Shown piece after piece: positions 1 through 7,542 of a stretch of DNA of 64,000 bases (position 1 is its first letter; each line of letters begins with the position of its first letter). Under the pieces are notes generated by a model, which did not search any database, was not told the DNA's origin, and saw nothing but the letters and a program-made list of their open reading frames with translations. The DNA is from an uncultured Pelagibacteraceae bacterium. Lineage in GTDB: Bacteria > Pseudomonadota > Alphaproteobacteria > Pelagibacterales > Pelagibacteraceae. The position numbers and the translations under genes were made by a program. The DNA is taken from the NCBI GenBank assembly GCA_902524595.1, contig CABZDS010000001.1, positions 186,001 to 250,000 of the forward strand. Direction: 5' to 3'.

Positions 1-168
1 TACAGAAAAACAAATTAAAGGTCTAATTTCATTAAAAGCTTTTTTAAAATTCACTATATTCTCTCTTAAATTTTTATATGAGTAGCAATATAGAGGTGTA
101 TTAAATTTATTTGTTAGACTCTTAATATTTCTTCCTTCTATAAAAAAATTACTATTTATATATCTCAT
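1..168 (-). CDS. lysA: Diaminopimelate decarboxylase, N-terminal part (cut by window edge)
   Basis: Only the first 56 codons lie in the window and the gene runs off the left edge. The visible part has the fold-type III PLP decarboxylase opening: a segment reading TPLYCYSYKNLRENI, then a strand ending in CFSV just where the family's catalytic lysine motif (usually VKAN) should follow. The enzyme makes L-lysine from meso-diaminopimelate, the last step of the pathway. The start ATG at 168 overlaps the stop of the upstream lipoprotein gene by 4 bases (ATGA), so it is translated with argH and that small gene. The position after argH is typical of alphaproteobacteria. The active-site lysine itself is outside the window. 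Confidence 0.8.
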   Translation of the reverse strand, partial: MRYINSNFFIEGRNIKSLTNKFNTPLYCYSYKNLRENIVNFKKAFNEIRPLICFSV

Positions 169-281
169 AATACCTTTTGAATATTCTTACTTAATTCAGA
201 TTTATATTCAGGATCACCTTTACGTCCACAAGCAACTACAAAATATAAACAAAGTATAATAATTAAAATTTTTTTACTCAT
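165..281 (-). CDS. Small LptM-like lipoprotein (38 aa)
   Basis: This 38-residue ORF has a hydrophobic signal (residues 4-17), a lipobox ending VVAC with Cys18, then the motif CGRKGDPE. That motif matches the CGxKGxP signature of short lipoproteins of the LptM (YifL) type, which in enteric bacteria help LptD mature. It overlaps argH by 4 bases (ATGA at 278-281) and lysA by 4 bases (165-168), so all three genes are translationally coupled. The tiny size, lipobox and double overlap make it a real gene that automated calling would often miss. The LptM role is inferred from the motif. It could equally be an unrelated short lipoprotein conserved only through its operon. Confidence 0.8.
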   Translation of the reverse strand: MSKKILIIILCLYFVVACGRKGDPEYKSELSKNIQKVL

Positions 282-1663
282 TTTTTTGCTTTTTTTAACA
301 TTTTCTTCACATTCTCAAAAGAAGTTCCGCCATAAGATTTTTTTGAATTAATCGAATTTTCTAGATTAAGTATTTTATAAACATTTAATGTTAATCTTGG
401 CTCAATTTGATTAATTTCTTTTAATTCTAGTTCGTGAAGTTTTTTGTTTTTTTTTTCAGCTAAATTAATTATTTTTGCTGTCTGTATGTATGCCTTTCTA
501 AATGGATACCCAAGCTCCCTTACAATGTGATCAGATAAATCTGTAGCTGTAGTAAATCCTTTTTCTGCAAGGGATAGCATACTTTTCTTATTTATTATTA
601 AATTTTTTACTACATCATTCAACAATGATAGTGATATTTTTAATTGATCATTTGTTTTAAAAACAATTTCTTTGTCATCTTGTAGATCTTTAAAATATGA
701 TAGAGGTAATCCTTTTAATATTGAAATCATGGAATTGATATTTCCTACAAAGGTTCCAGTTTTACCTCTTAAATATTCCAACGGATCTGGATTTTTTTTT
801 TGTGGCATTATAGAAGAACCGGTTACCAATTTGTCATTTAAGGTTATCAAATTGAATGCATCTGAGTTCCAGATTATGAGTTCTTCGGCAATTCTTGAGA
901 TATGCAAAGAGCAAGCTAGTGAAGAATACAAAAAATCTAACACAAAATCTCTATCAGATACAGTATCTACCGAATTGTTTGTTGGCTTTTTAAATTTAAG
1001 TTTTTTGGTGGTATAATATCTATCGATATTAAAAGAAGTTCCTGATAAGGCTCCAACTCCTAACGGATTTTCATCTAAAAACTCCAAATTATTCTTAAAT
1101 TTTTTCTTATCTCTCTTAAACATTTCAATATATGCTAGTAGATAATGTGCTAAAGATAATGGTTGTGCATTTTTTAAGTGCGTAAATCCAGGCATAATTG
1201 TTCTTACATTTTTTTTTGCAAGATTAATGATATTAGAATTTGTATTATCTAATAAAATTATAATTTTTTTGGTTGCCTCTTTTAACCATAATTTAAGGTC
1301 AGTAATTACCTGATCATTTCTAGATCTAGCAGTGTGAACATATCCAGCATCATCACCAATAAGTTCAAATAATCTATTCTCCACATTCATATGAATATCC
1401 TCTAAGTCATAATTAAAATTAAATTTCTTTTTGATAATTTCATTTTTAATTCTTTTTAATCCCCAAGTTATTTTATTTTTTATTCTAAAATTAATAATTT
1501 TCTGTTTGTAAAGCATTTCTGCGTGAGCAATTGATCCTTCAATATCCTCTTTAAATAGTCTCTTATCTACTGGTAATGAACCACCTACTTTTTTAAATAA
1601 AGTTGAGGCATTTTTTTTTATTCTTGCACCCCAAATTGGTTTATTGTTTTTATTTTTACCCAT
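278..1663 (-). CDS. argH: Argininosuccinate lyase
   Basis: A full-length (461 aa) member of the fumarase/aspartase superfamily. It splits argininosuccinate into arginine and fumarate, the last step of arginine synthesis, in the cytoplasm. The three conserved regions are visible: TARSRND at residues 111-117, the catalytic-histidine region FTHLKNAQP around 160-168, and the superfamily signature GSSIMPQKKNPD at 282-293. The start at 1663 lies 19 bases from the proposed start of the divergent tlpA-like gene, so any promoter must overlap that gene. It is followed by the LptM-like gene and lysA with 4-base overlaps, giving an arginine/lysine operon. Identification is secure. Confidence 0.97.
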   Translation of the reverse strand: MGKNKNNKPIWGARIKKNASTLFKKVGGSLPVDKRLFKEDIEGSIAHAEMLYKQKIINFRIKNKITWGLKRIKNEIIKKKFNFNYDLEDIHMNVENRLFELIGDDAGYVHTARSRNDQVITDLKLWLKEATKKIIILLDNTNSNIINLAKKNVRTIMPGFTHLKNAQPLSLAHYLLAYIEMFKRDKKKFKNNLEFLDENPLGVGALSGTSFNIDRYYTTKKLKFKKPTNNSVDTVSDRDFVLDFLYSSLACSLHISRIAEELIIWNSDAFNLITLNDKLVTGSSIMPQKKNPDPLEYLRGKTGTFVGNINSMISILKGLPLSYFKDLQDDKEIVFKTNDQLKISLSLLNDVVKNLIINKKSMLSLAEKGFTTATDLSDHIVRELGYPFRKAYIQTAKIINLAEKKNKKLHELELKEINQIEPRLTLNVYKILNLENSINSKKSYGGTSFENVKKMLKKAKK

Positions 1664-1682
1664 GTTATTCAGTTATAAATCT

Positions 1683-2213
1683 ATGAAATTTATATTTATA
1701 TTTATTAAAATAATATTTATTTACTTCATACCATTTAGTTTTTCATATTCAATAGAAGCGCCCAATATAAAAAATCTAATAATTTATGAGGAAAAACAAA
1801 AAATTAAGTTTTTTGACTTTCTAAATGAGGCTGGAAATAAAGTTAATTTGAAAGATTTCAAATCTGAATTAATTATTTTGAATTTTTGGGCAACATGGTG
1901 TGCTCCATGTAGAGAGGAAATGCCATCTTTAAATAATCTCCAATTATTGAATGATGAAAAAAAAATAAAAATTATCCCAATAAATATAGGTGGAGAAAAT
2001 ATTAAGACATCTAAAATTTTTTTTGATGCATTACTTATAGATGAATTAAAAATTTTTGTTGGAGATGGCGCTGGAATCGCAAAAAATTTAAAATTAAGAG
2101 GACTACCAACAACAATATTTATTGATAAAGATGGTTATGAGTTTGCGAGAATTGTAGGGTCTATAGACTTTAATAGTAAAGAATTTTTAAATTGGCTAAA
2201 TAAATTAAATTAA
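1683..2213 (+). CDS. TlpA-like thiol:disulfide interchange protein (exported thioredoxin)
   Basis: A thioredoxin-fold protein of about 177 residues with an N-terminal signal or anchor (about residues 1-23, rich in F and I) and the active site WATWCAPC, the redox CxxC of the TlpA/ResA family. Such proteins reduce cysteines in the periplasm, for example during cytochrome c or cytochrome oxidase maturation. I chose the ATG at 1683 because it begins directly with the lysine-plus-hydrophobic signal. In-frame ATGs at 1644 and 1662 would overlap the argH start. Divergence from argH is a common alphaproteobacterial arrangement. The stop codon shares the bases TTAA with the stop of the convergent HIG1 gene. 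The client protein is unknown. Confidence 0.88.
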   Translation: MKFIFIFIKIIFIYFIPFSFSYSIEAPNIKNLIIYEEKQKIKFFDFLNEAGNKVNLKDFKSELIILNFWATWCAPCREEMPSLNNLQLLNDEKKIKIIPINIGGENIKTSKIFFDALLIDELKIFVGDGAGIAKNLKLRGLPTTIFIDKDGYEFARIVGSIDFNSKEFLNWLNKLN

Positions 2214-2410
2214 TTTTTATAAAAATAAGCTAATGCCACAAGCACGATTATAGCAACAAATTGTAATAAAACTCTCAACTGCATTAATTTATTTGAAGTT
2301 TTTTTATCCCCATCACCTTTAAAAAGCGTCCTAATTCCAAGGATTAAGACAACAGCTACAGCTGCAAGTAAAACTATAGCCGCAATTTTTACAAATATTT
2401 CAGAAATCAT
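2210..2410 (-). CDS. HIG1-domain twin-transmembrane protein (66 aa)
   Basis: A small inner-membrane protein with two predicted transmembrane helices (about residues 8-28 and 47-63) joined by a charged loop. After the loop it carries SNKLMQLRVLLQ, which resembles the bacterial HIG1 consensus (RxRxxxQ, here with Q-L-R). Mitochondrial HIG1 proteins associate with respiratory supercomplexes and cytochrome oxidase. A similar role here is family inference only. It ends on the TTAA tetranucleotide that also ends the convergent tlpA-like gene. It stands alone on its strand, with the esterase gene diverging 49 bases away. Confidence 0.78.
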   Translation of the reverse strand: MISEIFVKIAAIVLLAAVAVVLILGIRTLFKGDGDKKTSNKLMQLRVLLQFVAIIVLVALAYFYKN

Positions 2411-2459
2411 AATTTGATTTTAGTTTCTTTTTAAAATAAAAAAACATATTTAATTATCT

Positions 2460-3116
2460 ATGACATTTTGCCTTGAATCAACAATTATCAAACCTGAAGA
2501 TAAGTCTGAAATTAAAAATGCTATAATTCTACTTCATGGATATGGTGGAGATGGCAAAGATATAAGTATGTTAACTTTGAATTGGAAAAGATTTTTAACT
2601 AATACAGTGTTTTTATGCCCGAATGGACACGAAACGTGTAAGATTAATCCAATTGGTTATCAATGGTTTGATTTAGAAACAAATGATAAAAATTATATTT
2701 TAAATGAAGTAAAAAAAGCTGAAGATAAATTAAAAAAATACATTGAAGAGGTTAAAGCAGAATATAACTTGGAAAATTCAAAGATATGTTTATCTGGATT
2801 TAGTCAGGGGTGTATGATGTCAATAAACTTAGGTTTAACTTTAAAAGATCCTTTTAATTGTATTGTGGGATTTTCTGGAAAGATAATTGATAAAGAGGAT
2901 CTCAATTTAAGATTGGTTTCTAAAACAAAAACTTTGTTAATTCACGGCGAAAAAGATGAAATAGTTCCACCCTATAATTTATTAGAGGCAAAAGATTTTT
3001 TTATTCGAAACAATATTAATATAGAAACTTTAATGATCAAAGACTGTGACCATCATATACCAGTAGAAGCCTCAAGCAATGCATTAAAATTTATCAAAAA
3101 CAGTTTAGCCTCCTAA
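2460..3116 (+). CDS. Alpha/beta-hydrolase, phospholipase/carboxylesterase family
   Basis: A 218-residue cytosolic serine hydrolase. The oxyanion region LHGYGGDG is at residues 25-32, and the nucleophile elbow GFSQG at 113-117 has Ser115. The acid lies in HGEKDEIVP (about residue 165) and the histidine in the CDHHIP stretch near the C-terminus. Length and motifs fit the carboxylesterase/lysophospholipase (YpfH/EstB-like) family, which cleaves short acyl esters or lysophospholipids. There is no signal peptide. It is probably a single-gene unit, with the HNH gene starting 57 bases later on the same strand. The natural substrate cannot be read from the sequence. Confidence 0.87.
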   Translation: MTFCLESTIIKPEDKSEIKNAIILLHGYGGDGKDISMLTLNWKRFLTNTVFLCPNGHETCKINPIGYQWFDLETNDKNYILNEVKKAEDKLKKYIEEVKAEYNLENSKICLSGFSQGCMMSINLGLTLKDPFNCIVGFSGKIIDKEDLNLRLVSKTKTLLIHGEKDEIVPPYNLLEAKDFFIRNNINIETLMIKDCDHHIPVEASSNALKFIKNSLAS

Positions 3117-3173
3117 AGTTAATTAATATTTTGTTACATTGATTAATATTAATATATAATATATTAAATAATT

Positions 3174-3746
3174 ATGACTTTAATGATCAATGAAAATCTT
3201 TCACTTGAAAAATGTCCAGCTCTAGTTCTTAATGCAGATTATAGACCACTAAGTTATTATCCTTTATCGCTATGGTCATGGCAAGATGCAATTAAATCAG
3301 TATTTTTAGATAGAGTCTCAATTGTAAGTCATTATGATAGAATGATCAGAAGCCCCTCTTTTTCTATGCAGTTGCCTAGTGTTATAGCTTTGAAATCATT
3401 TATAAAACCTCGTTCAAATCCAAATTTCACAAGGTTTAATGTTTTTTTAAGGGATAAGTTCTGTTGTCAATATTGTGGAAGTAATGAAGAACTAACTTTT
3501 GACCATCTTCTCCCAAGATCAAAAGGAGGGAAAACTGATTGGGAAAATGTTGTCACTGCTTGTTCAGCATGTAATGTTAAAAAAGGCGGAAGATTACTAA
3601 AAAATTCAGGAATGAAATTAAATCAATGGCCTTTTCAACCAACAACAGAAGATCTTCACAGAAATGGCAAGAATTTTCCTCCTAATTTTCTCCACAGTAG
3701 TTGGATGGATTATTTATATTGGGATGTGGAATTAGATCCTAGTTAA
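3174..3746 (+). CDS. HNH endonuclease family protein
   Basis: A 190-residue protein with an N-terminal region (1-75) typical of a widespread alphaproteobacterial HNH family, then an HNH nuclease core. The first zinc-knuckle pair is CQYCG, followed by LTFDHLLPRSKGG with the catalytic His, WENVVTACSACN with the second cysteine pair, then KKGGR. It is probably a housekeeping DNA endonuclease of unknown role. I see no restriction methylase or mobile element beside it. Its stop shares TTAA (3743-3746) with the stop of coq7 on the other strand. An alternative start three codons downstream (ATG at 3183) is equally possible. Confidence 0.87.
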   Translation: MTLMINENLSLEKCPALVLNADYRPLSYYPLSLWSWQDAIKSVFLDRVSIVSHYDRMIRSPSFSMQLPSVIALKSFIKPRSNPNFTRFNVFLRDKFCCQYCGSNEELTFDHLLPRSKGGKTDWENVVTACSACNVKKGGRLLKNSGMKLNQWPFQPTTEDLHRNGKNFPPNFLHSSWMDYLYWDVELDPS

Positions 3747-4276
3747 ATTTTTTCAGAGATATTTATAGCAATTTTTGAACCAGTTTTAATAATTTTATCC
3801 ATTACTGAATATAATCCTTTTTTTGTTGCTCCATGCTCATAGGCAATATCTTTATGTTCTAATTCATCAGCTCTAAATTTTTTAATTTTTTCTCTAAGTT
3901 TTTTCTCATCATCTTGTAATTGATCTATTTGACTTTGGTAATGTTTATCAATTACTTCCTCAACAGAGGCTGTACACAGCATTGCTGCTTTTTTTCCTAA
4001 TATTGTTGAACCGAAACCTAAACCTATTCCTAAAAGATCCCATAGTGGTAAAAATTTTGTTGGTTTTATACTTCTTTCTCTGATTTCATTTTCAAAAAAA
4101 TCACTATGTTCTTTCTCATGCTCTCTCATTTCTTCTACTAATTTTAATAATTCAGGATCTTTTTTGAATGTTTTAAGTGCTAAAAGTTGACCTTCATATA
4201 TTTTAATTGCACCTCTCTCCCCTGCATGATCAACTCTGATAAATTCCTCTAATTTTCTCTTGTTAGTTTTTTTCAT
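3743..4276 (-). CDS. coq7: Demethoxyubiquinone hydroxylase (di-iron)
   Basis: A 177-residue carboxylate-bridged di-iron monooxygenase that adds the C6 hydroxyl in ubiquinone synthesis. Iron-ligand motifs are visible: RVDHAGERGA near residue 14, EHEKEHSDFF around 50-60, and the late pair EEVIDK and ADELEHKDIA. The length fits the compact bacterial Coq7 form, which replaces the flavin enzyme UbiF in many alphaproteobacteria. It is the last gene of yqaA-dsbB-coq7 and its start overlaps dsbB by 14 bases. Pairing a quinone enzyme with the quinone-reducing DsbB is suggestive but not proof of a functional link. Confidence 0.93.
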   Translation of the reverse strand: MKKTNKRKLEEFIRVDHAGERGAIKIYEGQLLALKTFKKDPELLKLVEEMREHEKEHSDFFENEIRERSIKPTKFLPLWDLLGIGLGFGSTILGKKAAMLCTASVEEVIDKHYQSQIDQLQDDEKKLREKIKKFRADELEHKDIAYEHGATKKGLYSVMDKIIKTGSKIAINISEKI

Positions 4277-4736
4277 AAATAAGTGCTCTTAACGAAAATA
4301 ATGCAATTAGTAAAGATGTTAAAAAATTCAATCCAGATAAAGAGATGCCTAAAATAGTGAACTCTACATCTTTACAATTTTTAACCATTCCAAGACTTTC
4401 GATTATTTTTTCTTTATCTGTGACATCTATATTTATGTTTTTGCAACCAGCATATTCCTCAAAAATGCTATTTTCTATACCAAAATGATAACCTGATAAA
4501 GCAGTGCCTAGTGTCAATGTGATGATTAAAGCTATTAATATTCTATCAGATTTAAAATAATTATATCCCAAAAAACAAATGAAGATCATTACTAAAAAAG
4601 GTATTCTTTGATAAATACATAATTTACATGGCAAATATCCAAGAACTTTTTCAATATAGATTGCAGATATTAACGCAATAATTGAGTATATTAAAATTAA
4701 TAAATAAATATTTTTTCTTTTTAAAATAAAATTCAT
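4263..4736 (-). CDS. dsbB: Disulfide bond formation protein DsbB
   Basis: A 157-residue integral membrane protein with four predicted helices. The first periplasmic cysteine pair is Cys37-x-x-Cys40 in the motif LPCKLCIYQR, the DsbB hallmark. The second pair, Cys98 and Cys121, lies in the large periplasmic loop. DsbB reoxidises the periplasmic thiol oxidase DsbA and passes electrons to ubiquinone. No dsbA is in the window. It begins one base after the yqaA stop and overlaps coq7 by 14 bases, so the three genes are almost certainly cotranscribed. Confidence 0.92.
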   Translation of the reverse strand: MNFILKRKNIYLLILIYSIIALISAIYIEKVLGYLPCKLCIYQRIPFLVMIFICFLGYNYFKSDRILIALIITLTLGTALSGYHFGIENSIFEEYAGCKNINIDVTDKEKIIESLGMVKNCKDVEFTILGISLSGLNFLTSLLIALFSLRALIYEKN

Positions 4737-4737
4737 T

Positions 4738-5346
4738 TTAGTTCATAAAGTTTTGTAAAAATTTATAAATTAAAAAAGTTAAAACTATTAATATAATTGA
4801 GATTATAATTGAAACTTTAAGCAGTTTTTTTTCAATTATTGTTTTCATAGCTGGACCAAAATTTCCAACCAAAAAAGCTATTATAAAAAATCTAGATCCC
4901 CTTGTTAGCAAAGATACAATTATAAAATAAACAATATTAAACTGAACGAACCCACTTGTTATTGTGAGTAATTTAAATGGAATAGGTGTAAAACCTGCTA
5001 TAGCTAACAATGTTGCCCATGCAAAAACTCCTCCATCTGATGAAATTTTGTCTTTTAAAAATGAGGTATTATCTACACTGTAAAGTTCAAAAATTTTTAC
5101 GCCGATTTCATTAAAAAAAACATACCCTATGAAATATCCCAAACATGCTCCTAAAACTGATCCTGTCGTAGCAATGATCGCTATTTTCATCCATCTTTGT
5201 CTGTCAGCAATAGTCATTGGAATAATCAGAACATCTGGTGGAATAGGAAATATAAAACTCTCAATAAAAGATATAAACCCTAAAATTTTTTTAGAGTTTT
5301 TATGTCCAGCAAGTTTAATTGTTTTATTAAATAGTTCCTTAAACAT
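4738..5346 (-). CDS. YqaA/DedA-family (VTT domain) membrane protein
   Basis: A 202-residue inner-membrane protein with several hydrophobic helices. The SNARE-associated (VTT) core shows FIESFIFPIPPDVLIIP near residues 27-43, a glycine-rich GACLGYFIGY segment and FTPIPFK around 118. These fit the short YqaA subgroup rather than full DedA proteins. Relatives are linked to lipid scrambling, undecaprenyl-phosphate recycling and membrane homeostasis, but no single reaction is established for YqaA. It leads the operon with dsbB and coq7. The start at 5346 is 65 bases from tRNA-Leu, which is on the other strand. Confidence 0.85.
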   Translation of the reverse strand: MFKELFNKTIKLAGHKNSKKILGFISFIESFIFPIPPDVLIIPMTIADRQRWMKIAIIATTGSVLGACLGYFIGYVFFNEIGVKIFELYSVDNTSFLKDKISSDGGVFAWATLLAIAGFTPIPFKLLTITSGFVQFNIVYFIIVSLLTRGSRFFIIAFLVGNFGPAMKTIIEKKLLKVSIIISIILIVLTFLIYKFLQNFMN

Positions 5347-5411
5347 ATTTTCTTTTAATATAAATAGTGTTTTAATACTATTATTTATATTCTATGAAAC
5401 TAAAAATAAAT

Positions 5412-5498
5412 GGGCGAATGGCGGAACTGGTAGACGCGTTGGACTCAAAATCCAATAGTAGAAATACTGTGAGAGTTCGATTCTCTCTTTGCCCACCA
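5412..5498 (+). tRNA. tRNA-Leu (anticodon CAA)
   Basis: An 87-base class II tRNA. The acceptor stem GGGCGAA pairs with TTTGCCC, with one G-T wobble. The anticodon stem TTGGA/TCCAA holds the loop CTCAAAA, so the anticodon is CAA and reads TTG. A long variable arm and the T-arm GAGAG-TTCGATT-CTCTC follow, and the 3' CCA is encoded. The downstream acyl-CoA synthetase starts only 8 bases later, so its messenger may be released by tRNA 3' processing. Confidence 0.96.
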
Positions 5499-5506
5499 AA
5501 AAATAT

Positions 5507-7216
5507 ATGAACTTGAAGCAAATTAATAATTTAACTGAATTGTTTTTTGATCAATTTAATCAACAAACTAACAAAGATAAAATATTATTGTCAACTTTAG
5601 GTGATAAAAGAAAAAATTATTCGTGGCAAGAAACACGTGATTTTATTAGTTTAGTTTCCCATGAATTAAGAAAAGTAATATCAAAAGGTGATAGGTGTTT
5701 GTTAATTTCTGAAAATAGACCTGAATGGTTTATCACAGACTTATCTATTATGTTATCAGATGGAATAACTGTTCCAGCTTACACAACTTATGCAGAAAAT
5801 GACTACAATTATATTCTTAATGATTGCACTCCAAGTGTAATTTTTGTCTCAAATATTGAACAATTTAATAAATTGAAAAACATTATTAAGGACAAAAAAT
5901 TTATAAAAAGAATATTTTCTTTTGAAAAATTAACAAATGTAGAAATTGAATATATTAATTTAAAAGATTTAATTCAAAATAATAATAAAAAAAATTTACC
6001 AATTCATAAATCATTAGCCTCAAGAAAAGACCCGTCTTGTATAATTTATACATCAGGTACGCAAGGAAATCCTAAAGGGGTGATTTTAAGTCATGGAGGT
6101 ATCTTAAATAATTGTGAAGGCGCAATAGATATTTTAAAACCAATATTATCTAAAGAACAGCCCAGGTTCCTTACATGGCTTCCACTTTCACATTCTTACG
6201 AGCACACTGTTCAATTTGTACAAATTACTGTAGCAGCTAGAATTTTTTACGCAGAGAGTATAGATAAATTGGTTAAAAATATGGGTGATTGTTCACCAGA
6301 GATTATGACAGCTGTACCAAGATTTTATCAAAATCTTTATCAAAAAATTAATGCAAGTTTTAAAAAATCTACAGGATTAAAAAAAAACTTAATATTTAAA
6401 ATGTTAGAATTAGGTCTAAAAAAAATAAAAAATGAAAATTTAACTATTTTTGAAAAAATACAAGATAGAATCCTAGAGAAATTAGTAAGAAAAAAAATAA
6501 AATCACAATTTGGCGGATCGCTTAAAACATTTGTTTCTGGAGGAGGTGCATTAGATAAAGAAGTTGGATATTTTCTTAATGCTATTGGTTTACCAACATT
6601 GCAAGGTTATGGCTTAACAGAAACTTCTCCTGTAGTCAGCTGTAATCCAATAGGTGATATTAGAATAGATACTGTTGGACCACCATTTAAGGGAAATGAG
6701 GTAAAAATAGCAGAAGATGGTGAAATTTTAGTAAAAGGTGAAAATGTAATGTTAGGTTACTGGAATAATAAAGAAGAAACAGAAAAAGTTTTAATAGACG
6801 GTTGGCTTCATACAGGAGATATTGGAGTAATTGAGAATAATTTTTTAAAAATTACTGATAGAAAAAAAGATATTCTCATTAATCCTGGAGGAGACAATAT
6901 TTCTCCACTTAAAATTGAAAATGAATTAGTAAATTTGGAATTTATTGAACAAGCAGTAATATATGGAGACAATAAACCATATTTAGTTGCATTATTAGTT
7001 TTAAATGATGAATATATTAATATTAAAAATGAAGAAATTCAAAATGCTATAAATAAATTGAATAATAATCTTTCAAAAATAGAAAATATAAAAAAGTTTT
7101 TTTTAATAAAAGAAAAATTTTCAATTGAAAATGGAATGTTAACACCAACATTAAAGTTAAAAAGATATAAAATTATAAATAAATATAAAAATAATTTTGA
7201 AAATCTTTACAATTAA
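5507..7216 (+). CDS. Long-chain acyl-CoA synthetase (AMP-forming)
   Basis: An ANL-superfamily adenylating enzyme of about 569 residues that converts fatty acids to acyl-CoA through an acyl-AMP. Core motifs are present: the P-loop YTSGTQGNPKGVILSH near residue 180, the gate region WLPLSHSYEH, GYGLTETSPVVS around 365, and WLHTGDIG then DRKKDIL near 430-450. The C-terminal catalytic lysine region (TPTLKLKR) is also present. I take the ATG at 5507 as start because an earlier in-frame ATG at 5489 lies inside tRNA-Leu. It resembles the FadD15/FAA long-chain type. The substrate chain length is not readable. Confidence 0.9.
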   Translation: MNLKQINNLTELFFDQFNQQTNKDKILLSTLGDKRKNYSWQETRDFISLVSHELRKVISKGDRCLLISENRPEWFITDLSIMLSDGITVPAYTTYAENDYNYILNDCTPSVIFVSNIEQFNKLKNIIKDKKFIKRIFSFEKLTNVEIEYINLKDLIQNNNKKNLPIHKSLASRKDPSCIIYTSGTQGNPKGVILSHGGILNNCEGAIDILKPILSKEQPRFLTWLPLSHSYEHTVQFVQITVAARIFYAESIDKLVKNMGDCSPEIMTAVPRFYQNLYQKINASFKKSTGLKKNLIFKMLELGLKKIKNENLTIFEKIQDRILEKLVRKKIKSQFGGSLKTFVSGGGALDKEVGYFLNAIGLPTLQGYGLTETSPVVSCNPIGDIRIDTVGPPFKGNEVKIAEDGEILVKGENVMLGYWNNKEETEKVLIDGWLHTGDIGVIENNFLKITDRKKDILINPGGDNISPLKIENELVNLEFIEQAVIYGDNKPYLVALLVLNDEYINIKNEEIQNAINKLNNNLSKIENIKKFFLIKEKFSIENGMLTPTLKLKRYKIINKYKNNFENLYN

Positions 7217-7319
7217 TAGAAAAAATTTGTTTAATAATCCCTATTTTACTTAACTTTTTTTAATTTTTAATTTTTTTTTTTCTAAAAAAAAATTAAAAAA
7301 AAAATTAAAAATTATGTAA

Positions 7320-7348
7320 TTGACATAACTATTCAAAAAAAATACAAA
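7320..7348 (+). promoter_or_regulatory. Sigma-70-type promoter for the Lys-rich peptide gene
   Basis: A perfect -35 box TTGACA (7320-7325) is followed after 17 bases by TACAAA (7343-7348), which matches four of six bases of the -10 consensus. Transcription would begin near 7355, about 46 bases before the ATG of the 27-residue gene. It stands out in this AT-rich sequence, where few good -35 boxes are seen. No start-site data are available. Confidence 0.55.
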
Positions 7349-7359
7349 AAGATAATCAA

Positions 7360-7378
7360 ACGAATCAAAAAGATTCGT
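7360..7378 (+). other. 5' leader hairpin or operator upstream of the Lys-rich peptide gene
   Basis: A perfect inverted repeat: ACGAATC (7360-7366), a five-A loop, then GATTCGT (7372-7378). It would lie at the very 5' end of a transcript starting near 7355 and just before the ribosome binding site at 7390-7395. It could stabilise the messenger, control translation, or bind a dimeric regulator as DNA. The choice between these is open. Confidence 0.5.
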
Positions 7379-7400
7379 AAATAAAAAAAGGGAGCTAAAG

Positions 7401-7484
7401 ATGGCTAAAAGAAGAAAAAAAGCTGCTAAAAAGAAAACTAAGAAAAAAGCTAAGAAAAAAGCTAAGAAAAAAAGAAGAAAATAG
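7401..7484 (+). CDS. 27-residue Lys/Arg/Ala-rich basic peptide
   Basis: The ATG at 7401 is preceded by a Shine-Dalgarno-like GGGAG at 7390-7394, 6 bases upstream. The peptide has 27 residues: 16 Lys, 4 Arg, 5 Ala, 1 Thr and the initiator Met, with no acidic or aromatic residue. It opens MAKRRKKAAKKK and ends KKKRRK. The composition resembles the tails of histone H1-like or HctA-type proteins, so binding to DNA, RNA or the ribosome is the simplest inference. It has its own promoter, leader hairpin and terminator, which argues for a real, separately controlled gene. The opposite strand is open across this span only because polylysine codons read as Phe/Leu there. I know of no assigned function. 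Confidence 0.75.
   Translation: MAKRRKKAAKKKTKKKAKKKAKKKRRK
7437..7472 (+). repeat. Three tandem 12-bp units inside the Lys-rich peptide gene
   Basis: Three in-frame copies of a 12-base unit (7437-7448, 7449-7460, 7461-7472). Each encodes Ala (or Thr in the first) followed by three Lys. Copies two and three are identical, and the first differs by one base. Such a tract can change length by slippage without breaking the reading frame, so peptide length may vary between strains. Confidence 0.85.
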
Positions 7485-7502
7485 TTTAGTATTCTTTTTA
7501 AC

Positions 7503-7542
7503 AAACGCTTCTCATGGCGCTTGCGTGGGAAGCGTTTTTTTT
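7503..7542 (+). terminator. Strong intrinsic terminator after the Lys-rich peptide gene
   Basis: AAACGCTTC (7503-7511) pairs perfectly with GAAGCGTTT (7529-7537). Five further pairs, two of them G-T, extend the stem to about 14 pairs, and a run of T follows (7535-7542). It lies 18 bases after the stop of the 27-residue gene and between that gene and the convergent carD. It is one of only two clear terminators in the window. Confidence 0.9.

Noticed and set aside
7250..7504. 84-residue Phe/Leu-rich ORF on the minus strand
   Set aside because: It is the complement of the polylysine gene and A-rich leader; poly-A/AAG on one strand reads as Phe/Leu on the other. Promoter, Shine-Dalgarno and terminator all favour the plus strand.
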